Shown: positions 1 through 6,116 of the stretch, one piece after another
How positions within the stretch are numbered: the stretch's first letter is position 1
How the letters are laid out: every line of letters starts with the position of its first letter
Origin: a virus
DNA length: 42,189 bases
IMG/VR virus record: IMGVR_UViG_3300042372_000664
Location: 1-42,189 of that record
Reading direction: 5' to 3' (one strand)
Made by a program: the position numbers and the translations under genes
Notes under the pieces: generated by a model
Told to the model about the DNA's origin: nothing
Database searches by the model: none
The model's input: the letters and a program-made list of their open reading frames with translations, nothing else

Positions 1-127
1 TGCGCGACGGGCATAGAGACAGCGCGGGCGGGCCAAAGGGGGTTGCACCCCCCTGCCGCGCGGGCGTCTGGAAACGCGATGCCACCCCCCCAGCAGCGCC
101 AAGAGGCCAGTTGCGCGTCAAATTCCC
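1..127. repeat. 127-bp terminal direct repeat, left copy (contig closure)
   Basis: Bases 1-127 are identical to 42063-42189. An exact overlap at both ends means the molecule is circular or terminally redundant. The length of 127 equals the largest k-mer commonly used by De Bruijn assemblers, so an assembly overlap of a circular or circularly permuted genome is the simplest explanation. A real short terminal repeat of a linear phage genome is the alternative. A G5-TTGCA-C5 hairpin lies inside it at 38-52. Confidence 0.95.
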
Positions 128-179
128 AATTAGCAGACATGCCTTTCCAAACGGTGCATTTGCGCGGCTTTCCCGAAAC

Positions 180-207
180 CAGACAGACAAAACCAGACAG
201 ACTCCGG
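180..207 (-). repeat. Two tandem GTCTGTCTGGTTT-type motifs
   Basis: Read on the minus strand, this stretch has two copies of AGTCTGTCTGGTTT-like sequence. The one ending near 174 shares GTCTGTCTGGTTTCG (15 bp) with 16393-16407. The other shares CCGGAGTCTGTC with 16203-16214. The motif is thus common to this control region and the candidate attP region. It could bind the integrase (arm-type sites), an excisionase or a regulator. Confidence 0.6.
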
Positions 208-504
208 CGCGATCAACGCTCTGAAACCCGCAGAAATCCGTCGATAGGATGCCAACGCCGGTCGCGGCCAATGCCCGCGCAGCCGTATCGCAAAATCCGC
301 CGTCGACCCGCCCGCCGACGCGCAACGCGCCCCGATCCGCAAATTTTTCTGGAGCCAGACGCCCGACGCCCCCCCGCGACACGTGTGCACAGAGCGAACC
401 GGAATATCCGGCCCCTATTTTATTCATCCGCGCAGAATTGATCGAAGTCATGGGCCGCGTTGCTATCACGCAATTCATCTATTTGGCAATAACCCATCTA
501 TGCC

Positions 505-707
505 GTTCTGAATGTTCTATCTATAGAACAGCCGAAGTATATGTAATAAAACGTAAATCAGGCGCTTGTTCTACGTTCTATGTCTCGCGCGCGCATAAGG
601 CGCGTGTGCACATACCGCGCATGGAGGCCTTGACCGGTAGAACAGAACGCCAGAACATTTGCACAACATATTGATATTGCTCACTTATGCTAAAACAACG
701 TCAGAAC
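505..707. promoter_or_regulatory. Cluster of AGAAC/GTTCT motifs (iteron or operator array)
   Basis: Nine copies of AGAAC or its complement occur in about 200 bp: GTTCT at 505, 514, 568 and 575, and AGAAC near 525, 639, 644, 652 and 703. Two of them form a perfect 7-2-7 palindrome at 514-529 (GTTCTAT-CT-ATAGAAC). Less than one copy is expected by chance. This density is typical of a replication initiator or regulator binding array. Which protein binds is unknown. Confidence 0.6.
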
Positions 708-932
708 ATCCGGAACACCCCTGACCCACGAGGCACAGCCAAAATCGGCCCCAATCTTTGATTGTAATCTTTGGGTCGGGGATCGGGTAAACCGATGCAT
801 AAGCACCCGCGCGACCACAAATAGCAGCTTGTCTCAACGGGTCGGGGCGAAGAATGAGGATCCGATGCGCACCGCGCGCCGTTGGCGCGCTGCATCGGCG
901 AGAATGGCGGAAATCTGCGATAATTATTCCTA

Positions 933-963
933 TTGACAACATATTATTTATTCTAATAGGATG
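933..963 (+). promoter_or_regulatory. Early plus-strand promoter with overlapping operator
   Basis: A consensus -35 TTGACA at 933-938 is followed, 18 bases later, by TAGGAT at 957-962. TATTCT-AAT-AGGATG (949-963) overlaps this -10 and resembles the palindrome TATTCT-NNN-AGAATA seen at 11275. This is a plausible repressible promoter for the operon that starts at 997. Confidence 0.6.
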
Positions 964-996
964 ATTACATCATCAACCGGAAATGGAGTCCGACAC

Positions 997-1137
997 ATGA
1001 AACTATCAAAGATACAACCGACGCGGCGCTTCGCCTCACCTGCCGCCATGGCGGCGGCGCTGGGCACCTCGCGCTATCCGTTTCGCGATCATGGAACCAT
1101 GGCAGACCATGCCAAGGCAAAGGTGGTGCAATCATGA
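997..1137 (+). CDS. Small protein of unknown function, first gene of the right early operon
   Basis: A 46-residue ORF starting MKLSKIQPTRRF, with GGAG about ten bases upstream of the ATG and a putative promoter directly before it. Its stop overlaps the next start as ATGA, which supports translation. The product is basic with no recognisable domain. Confidence 0.6.
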   Translation: MKLSKIQPTRRFASPAAMAAALGTSRYPFRDHGTMADHAKAKVVQS

Positions 1138-1337
1138 AAGCCACCACAACCAAAGAGCAACTGCTTGCCGAACGCGACGACGCACTGGCCGGCATTGACC
1201 GCTTTATTGCGGAGCGCGATCGGCAAATGATAGCCGCCGCCGTCAACGGGCCGCATCGCCGCGCCATGCACGTCGATCAACGCGACGCGGGCCATTTACC
1301 CATTTTCATTGCAGCTAACGAACCGAGGATGATCTAA
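1134..1337 (+). CDS. Unknown protein, 67 aa
   Basis: Starts by ATGA overlap with the preceding gene and ends in a TAATG overlap with the next. The N-terminal half (KEQLLAERDDALAGIDRFIAERD) looks like an amphipathic, possibly coiled-coil helix. No family is recognised. Confidence 0.65.
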   Translation: MKATTTKEQLLAERDDALAGIDRFIAERDRQMIAAAVNGPHRRAMHVDQRDAGHLPIFIAANEPRMI

Positions 1338-1549
1338 TGACCAAGACAATTAAATATCGCTACGTCGCCATTGCTATCGGCGATAGCATCAAATTTAAAT
1401 CGCTTAAGGGCAATTGTTGGATCAATCCCCAAAGCGCGACCGTTGTCGATTTAAACTGCAACGGCCCGATAGTGTACCTTGAAGACGGGTCAAAAATTTT
1501 CGTCCGATGGCCCGAAGTCAAAGCCGTCATGAAGGCGGTGAAGCCATGA
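1337..1549 (+). CDS. Unknown protein, 70 aa
   Basis: Overlaps both neighbours (TAATG at its start, ATGA at its end). The sequence is predicted to be mostly beta, with alternating hydrophobic residues (YRYVAIAIGD, IVYLEDGSKIFVRW). It may be a small beta-barrel or nucleic-acid-binding fold, but that is inference only. Confidence 0.65.
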   Translation: MTKTIKYRYVAIAIGDSIKFKSLKGNCWINPQSATVVDLNCNGPIVYLEDGSKIFVRWPEVKAVMKAVKP

Positions 1550-2226
1550 TGCAAATGGACCTGTTTGCCGCCGCGCCTGTCATAAGACGGCCCTGCCGCC
1601 CCGACACGGCCATGCTGTTGGCAATGTCGGACAATGCCCCGCCGCGCTTTAATAAGCAGGCGACCGGCGCAGCGGCTGCCGCGTTGATTTCCGAAGCCAT
1701 GGCGATCACCGCGCAAGGCTTCTGCCTGTCCCGCGTCAAAGGCCACGAAACTGCAAAGCGCGCCGCCGAAATTGCCATAACTGGCAAGCATGACTTGGCG
1801 ATCAGCGGCGATATTCGCGTCAGCTTTGACCTATGCGCGCGGCTATGGCACTTGCGCAGCATGGCCGACGGTGACGCTGCGGGCGCATTTATGCACCACG
1901 TTAGCGAGTTTGAGGATCCCGACGCCGCGCCGATGGCTTGCGGGCTGGATGATTTTGCGGGCTATGAAGGCTACACCGAAACCAGCGCCATAATCGCCGC
2001 CCGCATCGCCGCCGCGCGCGAACGTATGAACGGCCTTTTGCCGCTTTCGGTTGACGATCATGCACGGCGGCTGATGAAGCAAGCCACCGAAGCCATGAAG
2101 CTGGACTTTCCGGCGCAAAACGCGGTGCACGACGTTGCGCGCACAATCGCCCATTTGGCCGGTTGCGGCATTGTGAACCGCATTCATATTGCCGAGGCGC
2201 TTAGCTATGTGGCGGTGCGGAAATGA
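1546..2226 (+). CDS. Protein with ComM/Mg-chelatase C-terminal-like domain
   Basis: The start at 1546 (MMQMDLFAAAP) is chosen because it overlaps the previous stop as ATGA, giving 226 aa. The last ~35 residues (VARTIAHLAG...RIHIAEALSY) match the helical C-terminal lid of the Mg-chelatase/ComM AAA+ family. The Walker A and B motifs of a full ATPase are missing. It could be a stand-alone lid domain acting on a host AAA+ partner or a helicase loader. The domain assignment rests on motif recognition, and the function is unknown. Confidence 0.6.
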   Translation: MMQMDLFAAAPVIRRPCRPDTAMLLAMSDNAPPRFNKQATGAAAAALISEAMAITAQGFCLSRVKGHETAKRAAEIAITGKHDLAISGDIRVSFDLCARLWHLRSMADGDAAGAFMHHVSEFEDPDAAPMACGLDDFAGYEGYTETSAIIAARIAAARERMNGLLPLSVDDHARRLMKQATEAMKLDFPAQNAVHDVARTIAHLAGCGIVNRIHIAEALSYVAVRK

Positions 2227-2633
2227 GCAGTAGGCCGCACTCCGAATATGCGCGCGACCTGTCCGGCCTTGGTCCACCAGCGCCGGACGAATTGCGCCGC
2301 GAAGATGAAAGCCGCCCAACGATTGGCGACCTTTTGCCGGTCGGCACTGTCATTTGCACAAGCTACAACACTGGTCCGTATCGGATCGAGACCGTAAAGA
2401 AGTATCAAACCTATCCCGACTTTCATTCTTGGTCACTTGTGTTGATCGACCAGAAGGGCGTCGACTTCATCCGCACAAAGAATGATTATTGTTACATCAA
2501 CGAATTGGTCGTGGAGTGGGACGGCGAAACGCCGCGCTTCCGCAAGCTATTTGCGTGCAACAACGACGAAGTTTTCATTGTCAGCCAGTTTGCGCCGACC
2601 ACCGACCGGCGCGGCCAAATGAGCCTGATTTAA
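2223..2633 (+). CDS. Unknown protein, 136 aa, last gene of the right early operon
   Basis: Starts by ATGA overlap with the previous gene. The central region (IGDLLPVGTVICTSYNTGPYRIETVKKY...SWSLVLID) looks like a small beta-rich domain of the kind seen in alphaproteobacterial mobile elements. No catalytic motif is visible. It ends two bases from the stop of the convergent minus-strand operon, leaving no room for a terminator. Confidence 0.7.
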   Translation: MSSRPHSEYARDLSGLGPPAPDELRREDESRPTIGDLLPVGTVICTSYNTGPYRIETVKKYQTYPDFHSWSLVLIDQKGVDFIRTKNDYCYINELVVEWDGETPRFRKLFACNNDEVFIVSQFAPTTDRRGQMSLI

Positions 2634-2635
2634 TT

Positions 2636-2887
2636 TTACATATATTCCAGCGCCACATCAACAATCACCGCCGCGACTTTCCACGCGCCGACGAAGCACA
2701 GCAACATCAAGGCAAAGCCCATTGCGGTTGACGCATAAGGCGCGATGGAAAGGGCAAAGATAACCAGCGCAATCATTCGCAGCTTTGGCTTAACAGCTTC
2801 GATCCCGTAATTTGGAATCCGTCCCGCCATGCCGAGGCGGTGAACCGCCCCCATTACCGCGCCGCTTATCATAAATGCCAATAGCAT
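2636..2887 (-). CDS. Small integral membrane protein, 83 aa
   Basis: The ATG at 2887 (MLLAFMISGAVMG) is the first good start after the duplicated junction sequence. Three hydrophobic stretches are visible at about residues 1-15, 38-54 and 57-80, separated by a polar loop. This is a membrane protein of unknown role at the end of the leftward early operon. The start context (GTGGCATGTCGCGGCAATG) is a near copy of the one used by the next gene upstream. Confidence 0.6.
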   Translation of the reverse strand: MLLAFMISGAVMGAVHRLGMAGRIPNYGIEAVKPKLRMIALVIFALSIAPYASTAMGFALMLLCFVGAWKVAAVIVDVALEYM

Positions 2888-2953
2888 TGCCGCGACATGC
2901 CACAGCGCGCCATAAACGTAAATCCTAAAGCAACCGCGCCGATTGGTCCCTTG
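2885..2953. repeat. Gene-junction direct repeat, copy 1 (offset 250)
   Basis: An imperfect 69-bp copy of 3135-3203. The core at 2927-2953 is 27 bp and identical to 3177-3203, and both ends keep the same 250-bp spacing. Each copy spans the 3' end of one minus-strand gene (last codons RDQSARLL), its stop, and the start of the next gene. Confidence 0.9.
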
Positions 2954-3155
2954 CCTTGACTTGCTCCAATGCCTGTTCAACCGGCGTTCCCATCCGGCAC
3001 AGCCACAGAGCATCGGGATAGTGCATCAACGCGACAAGAGGCGCGGCGCAAGTCGCCACGGGTTGGGGATGGATAGGATAGCCGAACAGGTCGCCACCAA
3101 AGGCAAGCGGTGCAGGGCTGGCTTGTTCTCTATTCATTGTCGCCACATGCCACAT
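2925..3155 (-). CDS. Unknown protein, 76 aa, in a direct-repeat-flanked cassette
   Basis: Starts MWHVATMNREQ (ATG at 3155; an internal ATG at 3137 is possible). It ends in RDQSARLL, exactly as the unrelated methyltransferase upstream does, because both stop codons lie in copies of the same 27-bp repeat. The middle is neutral (FGYPIHPQPVATCAAPLVALMHYPDALWL) with no recognised domain. The whole gene sits between two imperfect 69-bp direct repeats offset by 250 bp. Confidence 0.55.
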   Translation of the reverse strand: MWHVATMNREQASPAPLAFGGDLFGYPIHPQPVATCAAPLVALMHYPDALWLCRMGTPVEQALEQVKARDQSARLL

Positions 3156-3203
3156 GATCGTTTTAAGGTAAACATCAAAGCAACCGCGCCGATTGGTCCC
3201 TTG
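3135..3203. repeat. Gene-junction direct repeat, copy 2
   Basis: Partner of 2885-2953. Together they bracket the 76-aa gene, which looks like a tandem duplication or an inserted cassette that brought its own junction. Confidence 0.9.
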
Positions 3204-3744
3204 TGCCGCTTGGCCAATGGAACCGAGTCGGCGCGGACTTGTCCGTGCTGAACCTGTACCAACTGCAATCATCGGTCGCGTCATGCTTGCTGTTTAGGAA
3301 CCATTTGAGGCGGCCGACACTGACAACATCGGTGCACAGCCGCTGGCCGATGGATGTTGCCGCCTTTGTGTGCGGCCAACTGCTATCGAACAACAACCAC
3401 ACTTCATCGGCCATGGCCGCAAAATGTTCGATTAACGGATGCAGCGACGCGCGAAACCATGGCGGGTTGGTGATGATCCGCAATTCACGGGTCTGTAGCG
3501 TCAGGGCGTCCCTGCGCGGGATATAGGGGCATTGCGGCTCCAGGTCGAACCGGCCATAACATTGGTGCCCATGCACATCGAGGAGGCCAATCAACGACCC
3601 GTCACCGGCGCATGGTTCCAAATAATAGGCTTCCGGTTCCAAAAACGGCAATAACGGCACGACCGCGCGCGGATCGACCGTGGCGTAAAAATCATTCCGC
3701 CGCCGCTCCCGCGTGGTCCCCGTGGCGCGGCTAAGGGTGCTCAT
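3175..3744 (-). CDS. DNA adenine methyltransferase-like protein (N6-A MTase fold)
   Basis: A 189-aa protein with the SAM-binding motif EPCAGDG at residues 43-49 and the catalytic NPPW motif at 93-96, in the order found in Dam-like/type IIG N6-adenine methyltransferases. It is short and has no clear target-recognition domain. No partner nuclease is nearby, so protection of phage DNA or regulation of early genes is likelier than restriction. The start ATG overlaps the preceding stop (ATGA). Its first codons (MSTLSRAT) lie in a 24-bp repeat also found at 3845-3868, and its last eight residues lie in another repeat. Confidence 0.75.
   Translation of the reverse strand: MSTLSRATGTTRERRRNDFYATVDPRAVVPLLPFLEPEAYYLEPCAGDGSLIGLLDVHGHQCYGRFDLEPQCPYIPRRDALTLQTRELRIITNPPWFRASLHPLIEHFAAMADEVWLLFDSSWPHTKAATSIGQRLCTDVVSVGRLKWFLNSKHDATDDCSWYRFSTDKSAPTRFHWPSGTRDQSARLL
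3720..3743. repeat. 24-bp junction repeat, copy 1 (offset 125)
   Basis: Identical to 3845-3868. This copy covers the start codon and first codons of the methyltransferase. Confidence 0.9.
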
Positions 3745-3833
3745 TTCGCAATCATTACGCCGATAAGCGCGGCAACAAGGTAAGTCAGCATTTTAAGGCT
3801 TTGCGCAATGCTTTTGAGATATTCGTCACTCAT
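3741..3833 (-). CDS. Single-TM membrane peptide, 30 aa
   Basis: MSDEYLKSIAQSLKMLTYLV... has one hydrophobic segment (LTYLVAALIGVMIA) after a short polar helix. GGAGAAAAG precedes the ATG, and the stop overlaps the methyltransferase start (ATGA). It sits between the two 24-bp repeats. The architecture is that of small phage or toxin-like membrane peptides; function unknown. Confidence 0.55.
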   Translation of the reverse strand: MSDEYLKSIAQSLKMLTYLVAALIGVMIAK

Positions 3834-3844
3834 TTTTCTTTTCT

Positions 3845-3868
3845 CCGTGGCGCGGCTAAGGGTGCTCA
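3845..3868. repeat. 24-bp junction repeat, copy 2
   Basis: Identical to 3720-3743. Here the same bases cover the stop codon of the 59-aa gene and the untranslated bases before the 30-aa membrane peptide gene. Confidence 0.9.
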
Positions 3869-4045
3869 ATTGCTCAACTTTCGCGCGGCCTTTATTTGGT
3901 GATTAAGCGTGCAAAGATCGGCGATGGCTTGGCATTTGAAACCTTCGGCCTCTGCTTCGCTGCACCGGAATATCTTTGCCAGCGACGCGACCGAAAGCGA
4001 CGCGGCAAGCAATATACCAAGGCCAAGTTCGTGTGCCTGTGTCAT
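3866..4045 (-). CDS. Unknown protein, 59 aa
   Basis: The ATG at 4045 (MTQAHELGLGIL) is chosen because it overlaps the previous stop (ATGA) and has AAAGGA upstream. There is a moderately hydrophobic N-terminal helix, then two Cys residues (FRCSEAEAEGFKCQ) that may form a disulfide or metal site. No family is recognised. Confidence 0.6.
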   Translation of the reverse strand: MTQAHELGLGILLAASLSVASLAKIFRCSEAEAEGFKCQAIADLCTLNHQIKAARKLSN

Positions 4046-4227
4046 GATTGGTCCTTTCTGGCTGGCAAGCGCAAGGCTAACTCCAAAGCCTCCGCTTCCG
4101 TTATGTTTGCAGGATTGACGCAATGCTCGTGCATCATGGAAAGGGTAACATTTTCTTTCCCGCATTTCGTGCATTGCCCAACAAACGGCGTTCCTTTTGG
4201 GCTTGTTCGTTCAAGTGCGTGTGACAT
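4042..4227 (-). CDS. Small zinc-ribbon-like protein, 61 aa
   Basis: Contains CTKCGKENV followed by HEHC about 13 residues later, a plausible four-ligand zinc site at residues 19-36. The C-terminal half is helical and acidic, then basic. Overlaps both neighbours (TAATG at its start, ATGA at its end). Possible nucleic-acid or protein adaptor, not recognised. Confidence 0.6.
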   Translation of the reverse strand: MSHALERTSPKGTPFVGQCTKCGKENVTLSMMHEHCVNPANITEAEALELALRLPARKDQS

Positions 4228-4616
4228 TATCGCCCCTTCTCCCCTATCTCAAAGCCAAGCGCGTCCAGTGCGGCGCGGAAGTCGTTTGCCATATCCTTGG
4301 TGTCTGTATGCCCAAGCCCTATGTGGTCGCATAAGACAACCATCGGGTCAGGCTTGGGCGCAGGGATGATGAAGGATTTCAGTGTCTCAAAACCACGTTC
4401 ACGCGTTTCGGGTAAGCGATACTCAACTACTGCATTGCTCACCTTTTGCCGGAAGTCGCTATACTCTTGCTTGGTAGCTTCGTGCTGTTTGATGGCGCGG
4501 CATAGGGCTTCGTCGATGAGGAAATGGCGGTTTATCGAGGTTGGCAAGTTGTTGTATCCTTGCTCCGTCTTCACCTCATTTAGAAGTGCTATCGCTTTTT
4601 GTTTAATGTCAATCAT
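4227..4616 (-). CDS. Unknown protein, 129 aa
   Basis: The start MIDIKQKAIALL at 4616 has AGGAGG upstream and overlaps the previous stop (ATGA). Helical N-terminal half, then a Pro-rich linker (FIIPAPKPDP) and a C-terminal segment with GLGHTDTKDMANDFRAAL. No catalytic motif seen. Confidence 0.65.
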   Translation of the reverse strand: MIDIKQKAIALLNEVKTEQGYNNLPTSINRHFLIDEALCRAIKQHEATKQEYSDFRQKVSNAVVEYRLPETRERGFETLKSFIIPAPKPDPMVVLCDHIGLGHTDTKDMANDFRAALDALGFEIGEKGR

Positions 4617-4858
4617 GGCTGGCCTCCTGCTTTTGCTAGGGCTTGCTTGCAGTTTAACGCAATGACGCGTTTGAGATGAACCCAAGAGCCTTTCTCGCGC
4701 TCTGCTTCAATCTGAACGTTACGCAAAGCCTCTGTCAGTTCAGTAATGAGATCGGCGGCTTCGGCACAATCGCAACCACTGCTTGCCAACATAGCCTTGC
4801 ACTTGTTTTCACAAATACTTGAACGCAACCGCGTCACTATAGGTAGTTCACTCGCCAT
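4613..4858 (-). CDS. Unknown small protein with Cys pair, 81 aa
   Basis: MASELPIVTRLRSSICENKC... followed by a CDCAEAADLITELTEALR helix. Short proteins of this pattern (TRLR, then a Cys/Glu-rich turn and a leucine-repeat helix) are common in early regions of proteobacterial phages, but I know of no function. The ribosome binding site lies in a repeated junction sequence at 4854-4870. Confidence 0.65.
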   Translation of the reverse strand: MASELPIVTRLRSSICENKCKAMLASSGCDCAEAADLITELTEALRNVQIEAEREKGSWVHLKRVIALNCKQALAKAGGQP

Positions 4859-4870
4859 CACTTATCTCCC
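4854..4870. repeat. Repeated start-junction sequence, diverged copy
   Basis: On the minus strand this reads AGGGAGATAAGTGATGGC, a two-to-three-change version of the 18-bp junctions at 5147-5164 and 5905-5922. It supplies the Shine-Dalgarno, the last codons of the upstream gene, and the start codon of the downstream gene. Confidence 0.75.
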
Positions 4871-5151
4871 TGTTTATCTGGTGGGGTGATCGGAACCCAA
4901 TGGCCATTTGAAAGCTTCTTGCCTTTTGCCGGCAGCGACTTCCATTCTAGATACCGCCGCGCTTCCCATAATGAGATGATTACGCTTTCAAGGCTGTCAG
5001 CCATGTGATCCGGCTCATATCCGGCATCTCGCAGTAGTTTTCCTATGCCGTCCTTCGAGCGCATGGCATCAACAATTAAGTGGGCATGGCGAGAAGCCGG
5101 GCAAGTTTTGACACCCTTGTCGCGCATTTTATCCAGAGTCCGCTTACCCAT
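4858..5151 (-). CDS. Unknown protein, 97 aa
   Basis: MGKRTLDKMRDKGVKTCPASRHAHLIVD... is mostly helical and basic at its N-terminus. The ATG at 5151 overlaps the upstream stop as TGATG and is preceded by AGGAGAAT, inside a junction sequence shared with two other genes. It ends QGDK, in the next copy of that junction. Confidence 0.65.
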   Translation of the reverse strand: MGKRTLDKMRDKGVKTCPASRHAHLIVDAMRSKDGIGKLLRDAGYEPDHMADSLESVIISLWEARRYLEWKSLPAKGKKLSNGHWVPITPPDKQGDK

Positions 5152-5164
5152 CACTTATTCTCCT
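5147..5164. repeat. Repeated start-junction sequence
   Basis: An 18-bp sequence identical to 5905-5922, reading AGGAGAATAAGTGATGGG on the minus strand. It carries the ribosome binding site, the last two codons and stop of the upstream gene, and the ATG of the next. It is analogous in layout to the start-associated sequences known in some mycobacteriophages. Confidence 0.85.
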
Positions 5165-5909
5165 GTTGTGCGTTGGGGCGCGCAAAATATGTTTTCCCGT
5201 CAAGATCGTGCCCACCCTTGTCAGACTTGCGACCGCCAACCTGTTTGAAATTGAAAATCCGCCCAAGTCGCTGGCAGTCGGCTTTTAACGACCGCGCCCA
5301 ATCCAAGTCCATTGGCCTTGCGTTCGGGCCGCTCTCGCCACCGACTATGATCCAGTCCGGCGCTTCATAGTCCAACTCCACTTCACCGAGCAGTGGTTCA
5401 AAGCTGCCAAAGGTAAACAAGGGGTCAAGCGCTTCTCGCGCCATCGCCAGTTTAATGGCATCCCGATCATATTCAGCTTGGGTTGCCATCGTCGCGCCGA
5501 GCGCTGCGTTTTCGGGCCATCGGCTTCCATGGCCTACCATCTTTACAACATTACCAATGCGCTTTGTCAGCAATAGCCATACAAGGTTCGGGGTAGCGCG
5601 TATCAGGTCAAACAAATCAGAGCGCCAGTGCGGGTCAACCTCATTGTCAAACACATCGGCCAGCGACGCGCAAAAGACAAATGGGCGCGTTCCTTGCTTG
5701 GCGGCGGCTCGGTCCCATTGGATCGGTTTGCGCCAGTTGGCGTCTGACGTGCGCGAACGTGGTTCTCCCGCGCCCCATTTGACGCGATGGTAGCGCGTGT
5801 CCATCATGTCGGCGGCGTAGCAGTTGTCGCAAGCCGGACTAACGCGGGTGCATCCGATCCACGGATTAAAAGTGTGGTCGCACCACTCTATTTTTGTAAA
5901 TTCGCCCAT
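5151..5909 (-). CDS. DUF5131 / phage Gp37-Gp68 family protein (radical-SAM-like)
   Basis: A 252-aa protein opening MGEFTKIEWCDHTFNPWIGC, the hallmark of the phage Gp37/Gp68 (DUF5131) family. The cysteines C20-x6-C27-x2-C30 (CTRVSPACDNCY) are the conserved cluster, probably binding an iron-sulfur centre as in radical SAM enzymes. Further family motifs are WLLLTKR near the middle and WIIVGGESGPNARPM in the C-terminal third. The biochemical role is not established. It lies among early genes next to replication functions, so nucleotide or nucleic-acid modification is an inference. Start and stop are both in repeated junctions. Confidence 0.85.
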   Translation of the reverse strand: MGEFTKIEWCDHTFNPWIGCTRVSPACDNCYAADMMDTRYHRVKWGAGEPRSRTSDANWRKPIQWDRAAAKQGTRPFVFCASLADVFDNEVDPHWRSDLFDLIRATPNLVWLLLTKRIGNVVKMVGHGSRWPENAALGATMATQAEYDRDAIKLAMAREALDPLFTFGSFEPLLGEVELDYEAPDWIIVGGESGPNARPMDLDWARSLKADCQRLGRIFNFKQVGGRKSDKGGHDLDGKTYFARPNAQQENK

Positions 5910-5922
5910 CACTTATTCTCCT
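5905..5922. repeat. Repeated start-junction sequence
   Basis: Exact 18-bp partner of 5147-5164, at the start of the DUF5131 gene. The upstream reading frame ends EENK here, as the DUF5131 protein ends QENK at the next copy. Confidence 0.85.
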
Positions 5923-6116
5923 CTGGAACGGCTATCCCCATTGCATTGCGGATCGCGGAAAGCTGAAATACGCATTTAGCGCGGGTAAGTTCGGATCTGA
6001 TATTTTGGCTTGCACCGGCATCAAGTGGCGAGGTCTGCGCCAGCAGTGGACCGTGATAACCATTCCAAGCCTGCGCACGGGACCAACTCGCGCGCGGTGG
6101 GTGTGTGTGGGTTCAT
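5909..6116 (-). pseudogene. Small gene with apparent frameshift
   Basis: An ATG at 6116 overlaps the upstream stop (ATGA) with GGAAGA before it, and reads MNPHTPTARELVPCAGLEW... but stops after 31 codons. From about 6080 onward a second frame is open and coding-like (RAQAWNGYHGPLL ... ELTRAKCVFQLSAIRNAM ... PEENK). It ends exactly in the TGATG junction used by neighbouring genes. One indel near 6075-6090 would join the two halves into a ~68-aa protein. A sequencing error, a decayed gene or a real frameshift are possible. No classic slippery heptamer is seen. Confidence 0.5.

Larger units (their letters stand above)
128..996. other. Gene-poor control region
   Basis: No convincing gene is seen here. 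ORFs in several frames have compositionally odd, Arg/Pro-rich translations and no ribosome binding site. The stretch holds two GTCTGTCTG-type motifs (180-207), a cluster of AGAAC/GTTCT motifs (505-707), and a promoter with overlapping operator (933-963). A minus-strand ORF at 685-942 is possible, but its ATG lies inside the promoter and lacks a Shine-Dalgarno sequence. A replication origin or master regulatory region is inferred from the repeats and AT-rich patches only. Confidence 0.5.

Noticed and set aside
43-674. Overlapping plus- and minus-strand ORFs of 86-141 codons
   Set aside because: Arg/Pro-rich translations, no ribosome binding site, and they run through the repeat motifs of a control region.
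685-942. 85-codon minus-strand ORF ending ITIKDWGRFWLCLVGQGC...
   Set aside because: The translation looks protein-like, but the only long-form ATG is inside the TTGACA promoter and lacks a ribosome binding site. Kept only as a possibility, not as a gene.
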